DNA of 64,000 bases, taken from Campylorhamphus procurvoides. Taxonomy: Eukaryota > Chordata > Aves > Passeriformes > Dendrocolaptidae. Below, in pieces: positions 44,421 through 58,082 of the stretch; position 1 is the stretch's first letter, and every line of letters begins with the position of its first letter. Location: NCBI GenBank assembly GCA_013396655.1, contig WBMV01004888.1:1550001-1614000 (forward strand). Direction: 5' to 3'. Position numbers and translations under genes: made by a program. The notes under the pieces are model-generated. The model was not told where the DNA came from. It saw only the letters and a list, made by a program, of their open reading frames with translations, and made no database searches.

Positions 44421-47400
44421 AAACATCCCTGCTTCATTATGTTTAAAGTATTTACACAGTAGTCTTAAATTTTTGAGGGGGACTGGTTAAAGGAAAAAAA
44501 AAGTGGCCCTGGACATCCAGATGCAATTGAACAACTAATTGTATTATCTCCATTCTCTTTTCATATCATTCTTCTGCCAGGCATTTCGTACCATGGACAA
44601 ACAGCCAAGTTACCCTTGCCATAGCACTCTCAGCTACCATTCCTTTCTGATTTCTTAGTAAACCCCACAAGCTATTCAAGTATTTTTCTACTTGTCTACT
44701 TGTTGATTGATATAATTTTTTGAAAATAAAATTAATTTCATAATCTCATATTCAGGAAATGTGTATTTTGGGAAATATTCAGGTGTTGGGTTTTGATGTC
44801 AGAAACTGGACTTAATAATAGGGAGGATGGCTGATGTTGCTGGCACATGGATAGCTGCGTGGTGAACCTCATCACTGACTCTTGAGCGCTCCAGAGTGAG
44901 GTAAAAGGGTGTCCCACTAGCCTTTGCTGCTGATTTAGCGTCTTTTTCTTGGAATTGTTATTAAAACATGTTTACGTAGAACAAGAAAATTGTGCAGTGT
45001 ACCATTCAGAATAGACCTTTTTGTCTTGCCTGTTTGTTGAACTCATTATTTGGAGTGTCAGTGGATTAAGCCCCAAGCCACAGTGGAAATAGATAGAGCA
45101 AGAAGAATTAAGACAAGCAATGCTTTCCAGACCTGGCCTAAGTGAACCACTCCAATTATGGCTTGGTAATGAGTTTATTAAAAAAGACAGATGAGAGCAG
45201 TAAGTGGTGAGATGGCAATTGTTTTTCATAACTGACCTTAGCTAAATGTAATTTGAATAGACATACATAATGCGAACTTAGAGGTTTTAATTTTAGCTGG
45301 AATAATCACAGTTTGAGCACTCTGTTCTCTCTTAATTCAAGATACTAATATATTCCATATTCTGTTAAGAGCCTTGGACATAAAGTTTTGCTAACAGATG
45401 TGCAACAGATTGAGTTGGGAACAATCTAAGAGTAGTCAAAAGAGCTGTTTTGATTGTAATTTATAATAGGCATATAGTTTCAAATTTAAAAATGTGTAAA
45501 TCTATGTGACTTCTAATGCTTGTGATTCACAGACAGTTACCACCAGTTCCCATTAATGGAAAATTATGATTTACATAATGCTAATATCTATTCATTATTT
45601 AAATCCTTAATTATATGCTCAGCTGTGTGGTGCAGTAAAATAATAAAAGGATAAAAAATACAGAAAGTAATGGTTCTTTCAAACAACTTGGAAGTCACGT
45701 GGCCATTACGTTAAAAGAAAGAAGATGAAAATTCATATTTGTACCACCTCTTGGTGGTTATTGGAAAAGGGAGGACTTTTGTTAACAGTGCCTTAAGATT
45801 TGGGTCCTGATTCTGTTGCTGACTTCTGCAGTATAGCTTCGGATCTTGATTTTGTTCCTCTTATTTTAAATGCAAACTTTTTCAATCCCATATGATAACT
45901 GGTTGTTTCTCAGAAAATCAAATCCTAACTTGTTCTTCCCCAGGTAGAACTGTCTTCTTGGAGAGTTCAAAAGTTTATTTCTAGGTTTTTCTTGCCTATG
46001 GTCCTTTTTCGCTGCTTCAGATTTCTGAACGAATCTCACAGGCTACAGGGTGTTCCTTCCTGGTCTGTTGTGACCTTTTCCATTAGTTTTATATAAGGCT
46101 GATCTGATGAACACCTGCTCACAATTGATTGTTTTGCTGTTTTCCTATTAACTGATGCTTCATTAATACAAAACTGCAGTACTGAATTTTAATCTCAGTT
46201 CATATCTATGCTGAATTTTCATACCAGCTGGAGCTTGAGAATTGAATTGTATATTTCTTGGATGTATTGTGTGATAGCAGAGTTCAACTGGCTATTGTTG
46301 GTTTGTTGTGGTTTATTTTGGTGGTTTGTTTGTTTTCGTTTTTTTTCCCTTGATTTGGTTGGGTTTGGGTTTTTCTGGGGTGGAGGGTCAGTTGATAAGC
46401 AAGATTTCTGAGAATGGATGCTATGATATTGATCTTGCACTAGATTAGTCCAGGGGTGCTGTTTTAGGATAAGAACCAGGAGACAGGATATTAAGATTGG
46501 AGGGTGAAAAAGAGCTCCCTTAGGCAAAGGAAGAGATAGCTTAAGATTTGCCCATGAATTTTCAACACTTCTATTTAACTCCAAAACATAATAATGGACA
46601 AGTCTGTGCTTGTCAAATATTAATGATTGAAGTTCTGTCCTCAGACACAAAGCTAGTATTGTAATTAAGTAGATTAATAGCTGCCAGGTTGTTAATGATA
46701 CACGAAAGAGTTCTTTAATTGGTACTGCCTTTAAAATTCAAGATTCTGATATGTCACTGATGTCAAATGGATAACTGCTGTTAGTATTCCTCAAATGGGA
46801 TCATTACCTTTGTATCTTCCTGCACAGCTGAGAAAGGTTGGTAGGTCCAATTTTGTATGTTGATGAGGCAGTTACTTCTACTGGGCTTGTCCAGACTGGT
46901 AGATGCTGCTGGGTCTGGTTCCTCTCCGGTTTGGGGGGAAGGGGCAGGAGGCCTGCTTGACATTCTTTTGGTACCAGTGCATACAGATTTTTGTGCAGGT
47001 GTTGCTTACTCCAGGACTTTGTGTTGGGCACTGAAATAGCACTCTGGAAAACTTAGCTTTGCTAGATCATTGTAAAGTCCAAAATCACACAACATTCATT
47101 TGGTTTGTACCAAACATAGAAGAAAGTGTTTCTGTTCAGTAATGGCTTATTTTGGAAGGCTCTGTCTTCATATGAGACTGTTACCACAGGCATTGACACC
47201 TGATTTTTCATATGCAGGAAATGCTTGGTTCAGTTTGCTGTGATTTGGGAGCTTATGCTGTGGATGTAGCAACAGGACTTCTCTTTACCGAACAACTATC
47301 TCTGAAGACATGCCTGCCAACAGATCTGATGAAATGCTAGGTACATCAGATGCTTTCTATTAACCTCAGTGGGTCTGGATTAGGTCATTGTATGATAGTG

Positions 47401-50400
47401 CTTGTACAATGCTAATGCCATTAGCTATCACTTGTTCCACTTGGATGGAGATTGTGGCCATCAAAACTTCTGTATGAAAGAGTGCTTAGATCCTCATGTG
47501 CCTGCAAACAAGCATCAGCTGGAAGCTCCAGTAAAGCTGTTTTGGCAAAAGAGTCTTCAATCTGGCTCCAGTATTGCAACAAAATCCCTCCCTAGAAATT
47601 TTTAGAAGAGAATCCACTGCCTTACTCTAGGAAAGCATATTCAGTACATGATGGTGTCTGCCCCACATAGTAGAGGTGCAGACTGTATTTTGGCCTGTAT
47701 TACTCTCAAAGGAAGCAGAATGAACTTTTACAGTGAGAAAGGGAACAAAGGCTACCTTGCTGGACCAAAGCTCTGAAGCTGTCCTTTGTGAGGTGACAAA
47801 AACACAACCCTGAAGCCTTATTAGAGAAGACTGCTTACAACTGGCTTGGCTGCAGCAAACGTACTTTGACATAACCCTCAGTTTTATTGTGGTTGCACTG
47901 ACTGCAAGAAAGCTTGACAGCAGATTTGATGACTGATATTTCTGTTTTATTCAAACATTTTATTTTATGCTTGCTCCAATCATCCGTTGAGGAATGTATT
48001 AAGATTCAAGCACCATAGGATTGCTTGGATGGAAATAGGAGTTCAATAAATGTCATCTTTTGTGGCACTAAATTGACTGTTTATAGGCTTAGGCCTTTGA
48101 TTCAACCCTTCATTGAACCTTGGTTTATGCTGATTGAAACCTTTGCTGAGGACTTGGTATAGAGAACATATGTAATGGCTAAAGCTTTCTGATTGCCCAA
48201 GGCTATTTATAGAAGTCTCTGTCCTATTTTGAAAAGAGATCTCTGCACCAAGCACTCAGAAGTCCTAATGTCCTTCATGGAGCCTTGAGCTGCCTCGTGT
48301 CACAGAAATAGCATCCTAATATGTTTAGGTGCTGAAGGCAAAACTTCACAGTGATTCAGGGATCAGAGCCCAAAAATGTCATTACAAAAAGCTGCCGGCT
48401 GAATGCAAGCACCAAAGATGTTGCCTCTCTAAGTATTGGCTTTCTTTTCCCCTAAGGACTTCAGGAAAGTATAGCTGTGACTCTCTCATGCCAAGGACTG
48501 ACCCAGTTGAAGTAACTGTCCTTGCTTCACACTTGGCCCTCCGAGATCCTTTCTAACTCCCTTTAAGGTTTCGTTTGCAAAGCACTCATTAAGGGACTGG
48601 GAAACTTAGTTCTTCTTCAGTCTGAGGGAATTAAAGGCCTAAATTTGCCACTCTGAAAAATGCCTTGATGAACAAACCACTATGTCGGAAGTTTCTTTGC
48701 CTTCTGTGAAGAAAGTTACATTCTCAATTCAAGTCCACTCAAAATATTTCCTGTTACTTTTTGTGTTGTATTGGGGAGCAGCCCATCTCAAACATCCTAA
48801 CAAATCAGTTGATTTGTCTCAGCTTCCCTGCAAATTTCTGCATTCTTTTTTTCCCTTCTATTCCCTTTACCACACTGAACTTTTAGAGGTTGAGCCAGAG
48901 GACTCTCAGATTTGCCTTGGGGCATCATGTCTCTTTCCACTGCAGCATAAGATGATTCTAAAGGTCATTTCACCATGATTCTGTGGCCTGCATTCTCCTC
49001 CAGGCATAAAGATAAGGTGTAAACAGTGAAGTCCATTTGCAATGCATTTAAAGGTAGCAGGGCTCTTTATCTTGCGAATGTGAGAAAAAGATTCTAACAC
49101 TTCTGGCTGTGGATGTCAAAGAGAAGCTTCCTTTTCATAGGGAGATATGGACTTTGAGAGTTAATCCCTGAAGAGGAATTTACCATTCGAGCTTAATTTT
49201 TTCTCAACCATTTACTGCAGCAGTGGAGAAAATGAGAAGGGTTTGTCTAATGGAATCCTTCTTTGAGTCTCAGCTCCTGACTTGTGGAAAAGAAAAACAC
49301 ATTGAGTCTCCACCATATACTGAGGTTAGTCTAAGAATCTAAGTCTTTCCATGAATATCTTGATCCTTTATTTTTCCCTTGAGCTTTAAGGCTGATGCTT
49401 TTGAGCTATATAGACCCTGCTGCTTAAGCCCTCCCTGCCTATGTGGTAAATATGACGTAGATGCCTTGAGGTAAGCAGGCTGTAACAGTGCATTATCTCT
49501 CACCGTGGTGTCTTTGGAGGATTGGGCAGTGAGCTGAGGCTTATCTCATCCTTGCTGCATACTTAACTGGGAGTGCTTTACCTAGCAGTGGGAGCACTGC
49601 TCCTTTGCTCCACTCATCCTCCTATCAAGAGAGAGAAAGGAATGGGATGCAACATGCAGTTCAAATCTCTGAGCCTCCTAAAGGGTGATTCAACGCACTG
49701 TTTTTGCTGTTTATCTGCACTGATTGTCATTTAAATGTTTTTAACTGAGCACCTGAAGTTATATGGAACAAGTCTAGGTCCCAGTGACCTCCCTTTTCAT
49801 GTGACCTTTGCATAGGCTGCTTGCACTCTGATGGCCTTTGTGTACCATCCTGCAGATCCCTGTCCCCCTCTGAAGTCCTAGACATTCTGTTGTTATTCAG
49901 GCTTATATTTCTTGCTGAATGTACATGCTACTGAGCAGTGCTTCTTTTACCTTTTGGCATAGGGATTACCCAAAATTGCCTAAAAAACATTTGGCACAGT
50001 AATGATCAAAATCTGTGGTATTACTGCTGCCACAGACAATCTGCTGTTAGACCATTTCCCAAAATCTTGCGCAGTATTCCTAGGCCATAGCAAAGATAGG
50101 GCAGCCAACTAGAATAACAGAATTGCCTGTATGAATATTCCATTTTGTTGGCAAATTTGAAACTCCCACCAGGAGTAGAGCCTTTTATCAAAGTGCTGGA
50201 AAGGGAAACATAGTGCTTGTAGTGCAGAAGTAGGAAGTTAAGAAATAAAAAAATTCAGGCAGTACTTTTGCCAACCCTTATTTTTGCAAATATTTTTACC
50301 AAGTGAAACGAGGTTACCTCCACAAGCTCCTCTTACTGTTTTGACTGGGATCTGGGGAATGGAGCCAGGGGGGTTGACCGTTGGATATTTTCAGATGCTG

Positions 50401-51469
50401 CTAACTCAGTTTATTGCAGAAGGTCAACAACAAAACCCTACTCCACTCATTCTTTTTTGTTCATTATTTGTTCATGATCTCCCTAACAGAAGCATTCAGT
50501 TCTTGAGACCTGGTTATGGAATTGCACAAGTTCCACACTATATGTAATACAGCTCATTGTTGAATTGCCTTGCCCCTTGAAATCAGAAAATGTTTTATTG
50601 TTTTATGAAGGAGGCAGTAACATCATTGCTAGTTAAATTGCTCCCTTTTAAGAGAGGCTGGGACATTATAAAACAATGCTGGATTTTTATGCCATTACAT
50701 GTAACAACTAGAGGATCCAAGAAGTTTTCCTGTTATGTTTAGTATAGGAAAAGCATCCTTGTTCTTTCTTCTGACATTTTGCCCCCAGTCAGCAGGGGAA
50801 CCTGTGCATCCAAAACTGTTTGCCGATGTTAGTTCACCAAGGAGAATGGCACAATTCATCAACATTTTTATGGTTCCTTAAATATTTCATTATTGTTCTG
50901 TTCATCCAGCTACTTACATATAGAATCCAACAACTAGCAGAAGTGTGTCTTCTAGTACTAATGTGAAAATGAGGGCTATGGAATAGGCAGAAAATAGTCT
51001 AAGAAGCTGAGCATAGTTTGTTCTTAGTCACCATTTCTTAATATTTTTTTAAGTAATTAAAATGGGACTCCCAGTATTTACTCTGAACACAAGTGTGAGG
51101 ATATGCTACATTTGGGTAAAACAGAGCATGACTTAAAAACCAAACCCCTTAAAATCTGAAGGAAGTGCATCTTCAGAATGTAAAGTATTCACATTATTCA
51201 AAGTTGTGTCTTGAAAAGATTGTCAAGAGCTCCTGTACTAGCTAATAAAACATAGTGAGTGACTGTTGGAAAAAATGGAGAGATATATTTGTCAGGTGAG
51301 TAATGCACTGCAGTGCAGTACATATTGGAAAGCTTAATTTGAGCTGTGTATGATGCAAGGTTCTTTGTTAATTACAGTCACCTAAAGATGGGCCTTGTTT
51401 TTCTAATAATGGATGAACCAATTTTTCTTATAAGAGATTCCTTTTAAGTTCCCTCACCATGAAAATTGG
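44421..51469. other. Noncoding DNA, no gene recognised
   Basis: No gene or confident mobile element. The stretch 45,230-45,680 is AT-rich with homeodomain- and POU-like cores and is flagged in findings. A T/G-rich tract lies at 46,294-46,385. A GC-richer stretch at 46,781-47,039 is open on both strands without family similarity. A 14-bp palindrome occurs at 51,304-51,317. Confidence 0.65.
46294..46385. repeat. T/G-rich low-complexity tract
   Basis: About 90 bases are nearly all T and G, with a 9-T run and GGTTGGGTTTGGG units. The minus-strand reading gives a long open frame (46,219-46,650, 143 codons) with a Pro/Asn/Gln/Lys-rich centre that comes only from this composition. Confidence 0.7.
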
Positions 51470-51800
51470 TGAAAAATTGGAGAAGATTTAGGAAACAACC
51501 ACAGAAAAATGACCTGAAGGCTGAAGAAACTCCTGGTGGTAAGAATTGTAAAGAACTCCATCTATTCAGCTTGCAAAAATGATTTGGAGATAAAGATCCT
51601 TTGACTGAAATCAGGTTGCAGGAAAAAAGAAACTAGGCAGTAAGTGGACTCTTTAATCTTACATAATTGATCTCAGTAATGTCTACATCATGTCTTCCCA
51701 GAACTGTTATTTGGTAGAATTACAATTGACTGGGAATTTTCCAATAAGATGGTTTTAAATTGAAGCCTGGAAGCTACCAGTTTCAAAAACACTTTAGATG
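51470..51800 (+). mobile_element. Probable ancient CR1-like LINE relic
   Basis: The bases AAAGAACTCCATCTATTCAG and CTTGCAAAAATGATTTGGAG resemble an old CR1 segment (AAGGAGCTCAATCTATTTAG, then CTTA.CAAA). They are followed by GGACTCTTTAATCTTA and GAAGCCTGGAAGCTA in the expected order. Identity is low and both boundaries are uncertain. It appears to belong to a different old CR1 lineage from the copy at 43.4-44.4 kb. No coding frame remains. Confidence 0.45.
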
Positions 51801-54644
51801 GGAAAAGTTTCTCACGCTCCAAATAGTGTTTCAAGCCCAAACTAGTGAGCAGGAGTGCCATTAGAAGTTAGGTAATTGTTTGGGACATGGAAAGTTACCT
51901 GCTGTCGTAGCATAGAGTTCACAGTAGTTTTTCCTACTACCTAATGAAAGGGTGTGTGGCATCACCTAAGCTGCCTGTTGCTCTGGGAAATAGCTCTTGA
52001 CCCCTTTCTTCTTCTCTTTTGTGTTCTACCTCTTCTATATTTACTTTCTTCCTCCACTATGCCATCAATAACACAAGTTGTTACCAGTCTCGCCAAAACA
52101 ATTTTCCCAAAACAAACACCCTTTCAAAAATATCAGATACAGGACAGAAAATCCCTAAATTCAAGTGGGTCCCAGGGGAGGGAGACTGTTTTCTGCAGAA
52201 TTGTAGGGAAAATACCAAGGTAGCTCTTCATACTGGTTGTTGCATGGTTGTACTTAGAGTAGCTGCATTTTGCTGGTTATGAGATAGGCTGCTGTCTGTG
52301 AGGTCCCTAAAGCAGATGTTGCAATGTAATGCTTTTGCAGTGAATTTGGTTAAAACAACAGTTGCTCTCTACATGGGACAGTATCCTATAAAGAAATATT
52401 TCCTATTCAGGCAGCTTTTTCAGCAGTTTCTTTATGCACCAATGCTTCAGCAAACATCTTACTTCTGGCACGTTTCTAAATAAGGCATTTTCCTTGTAAA
52501 TAAAATATTGATGGATCTAACAAGACCTGGGTATATATTGCACAGCAGTTCTAATGGAGAAAAGAATGACTGTGAGAACAAAAATAAATAAAAATTACAT
52601 GGTATTTATACAAAAATAAAGGTATGGGATTCTGTGAAGAGCAAAGACCATCCTTGAGGGAAGACTGGCAGCAAAACTAGGTATTTAATGTATAAAACAG
52701 TGCATGCAAAACAGGACAGATTTGGATCTAAATATTAACTTAATGTCTCATTTCAGGAGGGTTTTAAGCGATAAGGCCTGTCATCTGTAAGCTAACAGCT
52801 ATCATGGGATGATAATTTTTTATGAGAATTTATGAATTATGAATTTTCCCTTTTGACACCATGACTTAGAACACATTAATCCTGTTTCTTCCTACAGTAA
52901 ACAAGAAATGTTTCTTTCTCAGTTTTACAGGGTTTACTGATGTATTGTAACTTTCTTCTTCTTGTGCAAAGATGTTCAAAAAGGAAATTTTATTTCCTAG
53001 TTAGGGGACCCCAAAATAAAGGAAGTCTGTGCTGTGTTTGTAGTTTTGTTCTTGCAACTGTATGCATTAAACCACGGTGAATGCCTAGGTTTTATCCACT
53101 GTAGTCTAGGAACCTAAAGTAGCTGTGAAGGGTCTGGTTGCGTTTAATCAACAAAGTAGGGATGAGAGTGCAGGATCAATCTGAGATAACCACACACACA
53201 CAAATCCACCCTCTGTTCCCAGTAGGTTTTGTGCAATTTGTTAAGGAACTTTCAGTTTAGGCAGTTTTGCTGCTAGTTGGGAGGAAATGCCAGTTTCTGC
53301 AGGTTCACACTTTTTGCTCAGCTGCAGTTATGGATAAGGATTTCAGCAGAGCTACACTGTTATAGTGAGATATGCCAATTGATCTGGCTCAAGCAACTTG
53401 TGTCGAATTTTTTTTAAGGAGTCTAAGGTAATTAAGTGCCAATGGCGATTGGAGAGCAGTAAAAATAAGATATTTATGATCAAGAACTTTCAAAAGCTTT
53501 TTGTTTGAGATTTGTCTTTTCATTAAACATGGAAACATGGCAAATCTGTCTGACTTTCTCCTTGTTGATCATCCTGAGGCATTATTGTCCATAGTGTGGA
53601 GCTTGGACAACTCAGTCCAAAGGGGATTACTTTGCAAGACAGATGTGTTGGCACTGCAGATAAAATAAGTCCTGGTTTTGTCTCCAAAACTCTCATTACT
53701 GAGTGGGGTATTGCAGAAGGCTTTGTTTGACAGCACAAAACCGTGACCAGAGCTGCTTACAGTAAAGTCTGCTTCTTACAAAAAGATTCAGGGGAAAAAA
53801 TTGCCTCCTGCAGTTGGCTGCAGCCAGTTGGCTCAACAACTAAAAATTCATGCTCCTCATTGGGTTGTGACTCTTACATGCTTAAACCAAGCAAAGTGAA
53901 ACCTTCACCACCAAGAGAAAGAAGCTGTTTTGTTTCATCTTGACTTGCTACAACCTTCTGTCCTGCTGCAGTTTTCCCAGTTCAGCTTATACAAAGCAAT
54001 TTGGTGGATCTGAATGCTCAGTTTCTGTGTTTGCAAAAGGAATTATACATGAAAAATATTTGTTTGGTAGCATCTGTAACCCTTGGTGCTTTAAAACCCA
54101 ACTTCCAAGTGCTCTGAGTTCCTTGATGCCTTGAAATGTTTGTTTCAGGAAAAGGGTCAGCCTGATTTATAAATCTTAGCTTGTATCCTCAGCATCATCT
54201 GGGAATCCTCAGTACATTTTTAAAGGAGGAAAATCATGAATAATGCTGATTTGATCAGGAATATTACTGCCTTGGACAGTCTGGCTTTACCACAGAAATT
54301 TGCTTCCTCCTTAGTGCCACTTGGAATCATGCACTTTGAATTGTGCAGAGCAATTCGAGTACAGTTTCGGGCAATGTAGGTGGTTTCAGCTCCACTTCCT
54401 TGGGAAGTTTGTGCCTGTTTATCTTAAATGAGAATCTGGTTTATGGATTGTAACAAAGCAATGGGACTTTTTTTTTATTGTTTATTTGTTTTCACTGCAA
54501 AACAGTCCTGGAAAATGGTCCAAAATGAATACTTTTGCATCATCACAAGTTCTGCATTTTGAATGTGTGTTAAAATAAACCTACTGCCAGATCACAGGCC
54601 AGTTTAAAGAGAGCTTTTCAAAGTAATGAAATCTCTGGAGAGTT

Positions 54645-54707
54645 GCGGGGGGCGTTGGTTTTTGTGGGGTTTATTTTTATTTGTTTGGTTATTGTTGTTT
54701 TTTTTAA
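54645..54707. repeat. T/G-rich low-complexity tract
   Basis: Almost only T and G, beginning GCGGGGGGCGTTGG and continuing with TTTATTTG/TTTGG units to a T run. Confidence 0.65.
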
Positions 54708-54879
54708 ATTAAACTCCATTTTTACTTAACCACAACAAGAAAGAGGTATATCACAAGGAAGATGAGTACCTGGGGTTTGCTTGTAGTGGAATCACCCCTG
54801 GAATTTTTCCTTCCTTGATTAAGCTTTTTTTTGCTTTTTTTGGGTACAGTTTGAAAGAATTTGAAGCAGATTTCTCTTG

Positions 54880-54920
54880 GGATTGTTGGTTGTTGGTTTT
54901 GTTTGTTGGGTTTTTTTTTC
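54880..54920. repeat. T/G-rich low-complexity tract
   Basis: A 40-base T/G tract (GATTGTTGGTTGTTGG, then TTTGTTTGTTGGG and a T run), about 200 bases from the similar tract at 54.65 kb. Confidence 0.6.
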
Positions 54921-56700
54921 CTTAGGAGTGTATCTTAAATATGTGGTAGTAAATTGTCTTTATGCCTTAGCAATACCCAAAAGTTGGCTGCAGCTTTTTC
55001 TTTTATTGCCATCTTCCTGTGGAAAGTGACTACTTTGGTTTTGGTTGCTTGCAAAAGTCCTTACTTCTGAATGTCCAGACTGATAACCTATTGAATTTGA
55101 CATCTTGTCTTTAAAGAAATAGTCTTTAGAATTTCAGTGTTATGTGAGTTTAAAAAAAACCCCCAAAACAATCTAATGGAATTATTTCAAAGAATTTTGA
55201 AAAACAGTGTAGTGGGGATCTTTGTGCTTTTCCAGCAGTTTTCTTTCATCTTCTGTATCGGCCTCATTTCCAGAGCTGATGATAATTGATTAGTCTCCAT
55301 TTCTTAAATAGCCTTAAGAAAACATACTGGCATCCCTGTGCTTCATTCCAGGATTCACACCAAAGCCGGGGTGACCTTGTCAGTTTTATCTACGTTGCAG
55401 AGACGCTCTAAACCATCAGGGAGATCAAAACTGCACAATAGAGAAGGATGATAGCTGGAGGGAATGCTTCTATCTCCAGCTTTTGTATCTCGGAACAGGA
55501 GCAGCAGCCTGGAAGGACTGGAGTGGTACTTGTGGCCAATGCATCTGACTATGTGGTTTTGGTCAAGTGATTTAGGGGAATATATGCCACTGAGTGCCTT
55601 GGTGTAGATTGAATGAGTGACTAGGTTTGTTTCTTTCGATGGGAGCTCAGGGTGTCTCTTAAGCCTGCATTCTTTGTTGCCTCACCCCATAAATCAAGAG
55701 ATATTATGCTGTTTTATCAGCCTTTTACACTAAATAGATTTGAAAGGGATTCTGAAGTTCTGCTGTGCTGCCCACTGCATAAAACAGGATTGCATTTCAT
55801 TTGCATTTCAAACCCTTCTTGGAAAGGAAAGTGGAAGGAGTCAGTACAAATCTGAAACTGTTAGGCCCTGGTATGTGGGGTGAGATCCACATCTCTGGAA
55901 GTGAGACCTAGAGATCTACACAGGTTTGGGAATTGCAGCATTGAGGTATTTTGCAAAGCACAGGTATTCATATTGTCACCAAGGCAGTCTTTCTCTGAAG
56001 GTAATCTTGAGTGGAGGTGGTACCACAATGAAAGACAATATGTGATGATTTACTCCAGAAGAATATTTAGAAGTCTCTGCTTTAAAATAACATTGGGACT
56101 ATATCTGCTTTATTATTGTAGAGTGCTGACATTCTCTGGTGATAAGGAACATGTGGCTAGAAAAACTAAATAGTGCCTTAAAGCTCAGATCTTGCAGCAT
56201 TAGAAATGACTAAACATTATGAGTGGAAATATCCTAAATGGAGGCCAGATGTTTAACTTCCTTGTCTGTTGTCGATATTTTTGTTTCTGATTGGAACAGG
56301 ATAAATGTTAAGAAGGAACTCAGAGTGACAATGCCAATATTGCAACCAGCAATTACTGAAATACTTAAAAGTAGACTGTGGGTTTCACAAGAGAGGATAT
56401 TTTTTCTTTCCTTTCAAATGTCATCCTGCCTTCTAGTCCAGAAGGACTTTCATTGGACTCACGTTTGTAACCTCTGACAGCATCACAGCCCTAAGATGCG
56501 CTGTCCTGAGCTGACCTGGACTGTCCAGGACTGTACATTCTTGAGTAACATTGTTCCTTAGGCTGGGGCAGTCTTAAGGAATACATGTACTGCAGGTAGC
56601 TTGGCGTGCAGCTGGAGTGCAAGCTGTGTTCTGGGTGTTGGGAAGAGGCTGGAATCCCCAGCAAGGGGCCATGACTTGTCACTAACCCTTGTAACACAGA

Positions 56701-56850
56701 GTAAGGAGACCTTGTCTGACTGTGAGGTTTGTAGGGAGTCAAGCAGGGCTGCTGTGACTTTGTCTCAATAGTTAAAATGTGTGGTGGTGGGAGGGTGGTT
56801 GCTAGAATGGATCCCGATTAGTTAGACAGGAGAGTTTGTTTAACAGACAG
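56701..56850. repeat. Unidentified dispersed repeat, copy A
   Basis: TTGTCTGACTGTGAG, then GTAGGGAGTCAAGCAGGGC and later AGTTAAAATGTGTGG also occur, with small differences and in the same order and orientation, at 58,083-58,260. The similarity is too ordered to be chance. The family is unknown to me; part of a decayed LTR is one possibility. Edges are approximate. Confidence 0.6.
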
Positions 56851-57721
56851 GTTGTGGTGTAATAGGTGTAGAAGCCAAATTGTTTTAGACTGTGAGAAAA
56901 TGGCTCTGCAATAAACATAGGGTAGATGCCTCCTTGAGCTGGCACTGCTTTACTTCCAATAGGTTTTGTTCAGAGTTCCCAGCTTTTTAGAAACAAAAGC
57001 AGCTTGAGTTTTCGAAGATTAATACATTCATCTGTTTGTGGCTTTCCATCCAGCCTCACCTTCTCTCCTTCTCTGGCACCATCTTTGAATACAACAATGA
57101 GTTGCCAAGCTATATTCTTATTTAGGGCCAGTGAATGCTGCCTGTATGTGTCTTATTTCTTTGCTGGTGGCCAATTATCTTCATTGCACAAGACTTCTCT
57201 CCAGCTGTGAGGCACAATCCAAGTAGGGACAAGGGAGAATAGTTCTTCATGATATGGTAGCTGTTTGCTTCCTTTACAGTAGCATGCTATTTTCTATGAA
57301 GAACTCTGTATTTGTGCAGACCTGGTTTTAGCTACACCAAAGCCACATGGTTTCACAGCTCATTTCTTCAAAGGCAAATTTAATAACTATTTTGATTGTT
57401 GACAATTACACGTTATATATATGGAACACATCTAACCTTTTAGAGTGGCAGCATTGCTGAGGGATAGCTTGAGGAACTTTGAACAGCCTTTTTGTGTGAT
57501 CTGAAGGTTTTGGAATGCACTGTGAAGCTTAGTTAATATTGCATTTGAATATAGTAAGAGTTTTAGTGTACATTTACTTATGTTGTAACTTCTCTGATTT
57601 CCATGTGCTGGTGATAGTTCAAGACATGGATCCAGGTTTATAAAAGAACTTGCTTGGTATTTCAGAGATCGAGTGAGACCTGGATGGAAGGTTCTAGGGA
57701 GCAGTTAGCTTAGGGACAGCT

Positions 57722-58015
57722 AATCCATCTTGTATCCATTCATCTAAACCACATTTCCTGAGCCTCCCTATGAGGATGTTATGGGAGGCAGGGTCAAAAG
57801 TCTTGCTGAAGTCAAGGTAGACAACATCCACTGCTCTCCTCTCATTCTCCCATCCTGCCATGTCCCCATAGAAGGCTATCATATTTGTCGAGGATGATTT
57901 CCCTTTGGTGAATTCATGCTGACTACTCCTGATGACTTTTTCTTTTATATATTTGCTGCTGACTTTCACAATGATCTGTTCCATCACCTTTCCAGGGATG
58001 GAAGTGAGCCTGGAA
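57722..58015 (-). mobile_element. CR1 LINE ORF2 reverse transcriptase fragment
   Basis: The minus strand (58,015 downward) translates as SRLTSIPGKVMEQIIVK, then IRSSQHEFTKGKSSSTNM and AVDVVYLDFSKTFD, then SHNILIGRLRKCGLDEW. This is the N-terminal part of the CR1 reverse transcriptase, including motif A, whose catalytic Asp (in YLDFSKTFD) is present. The open frame continues for 149 codons over 57,694-58,143 because flanking non-CR1 bases happen to be open. The palm motif with the YxDD box, the endonuclease and the 3'UTR are all missing, so the copy is an internal fragment that cannot transpose. It lies between the two copies of the unidentified repeat. Confidence 0.9.
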
Positions 58016-58082
58016 AAGTGATTAAATTGCTTTAAGGACCTAGATGTCTGAGACTGCTGTAGGAAACCTGGGGTCAAGTAGG

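Larger units (their letters stand above)
51801..56700. other. Noncoding DNA, no gene recognised
   Basis: No gene or confident repeat family. A (CA)6 run lies at 53,191-53,202. T/G-rich tracts lie at 54,645-54,707 and 54,880-54,920. The stretch 55,340-55,520 has more CpG than its surroundings but no recognisable exon or promoter. Other frames are under 100 codons. Confidence 0.6.

Noticed and set aside
45743..45758. ACCACC TCTT GGTGGT inverted repeat
   Set aside because: Six-base arms are too short to stand out in 64 kb.
46219..46650. 143-codon minus-strand open frame
   Set aside because: Its middle is a Pro/Asn/Gln/Lys-rich string produced by the T/G-rich tract; no family similarity or splice context.
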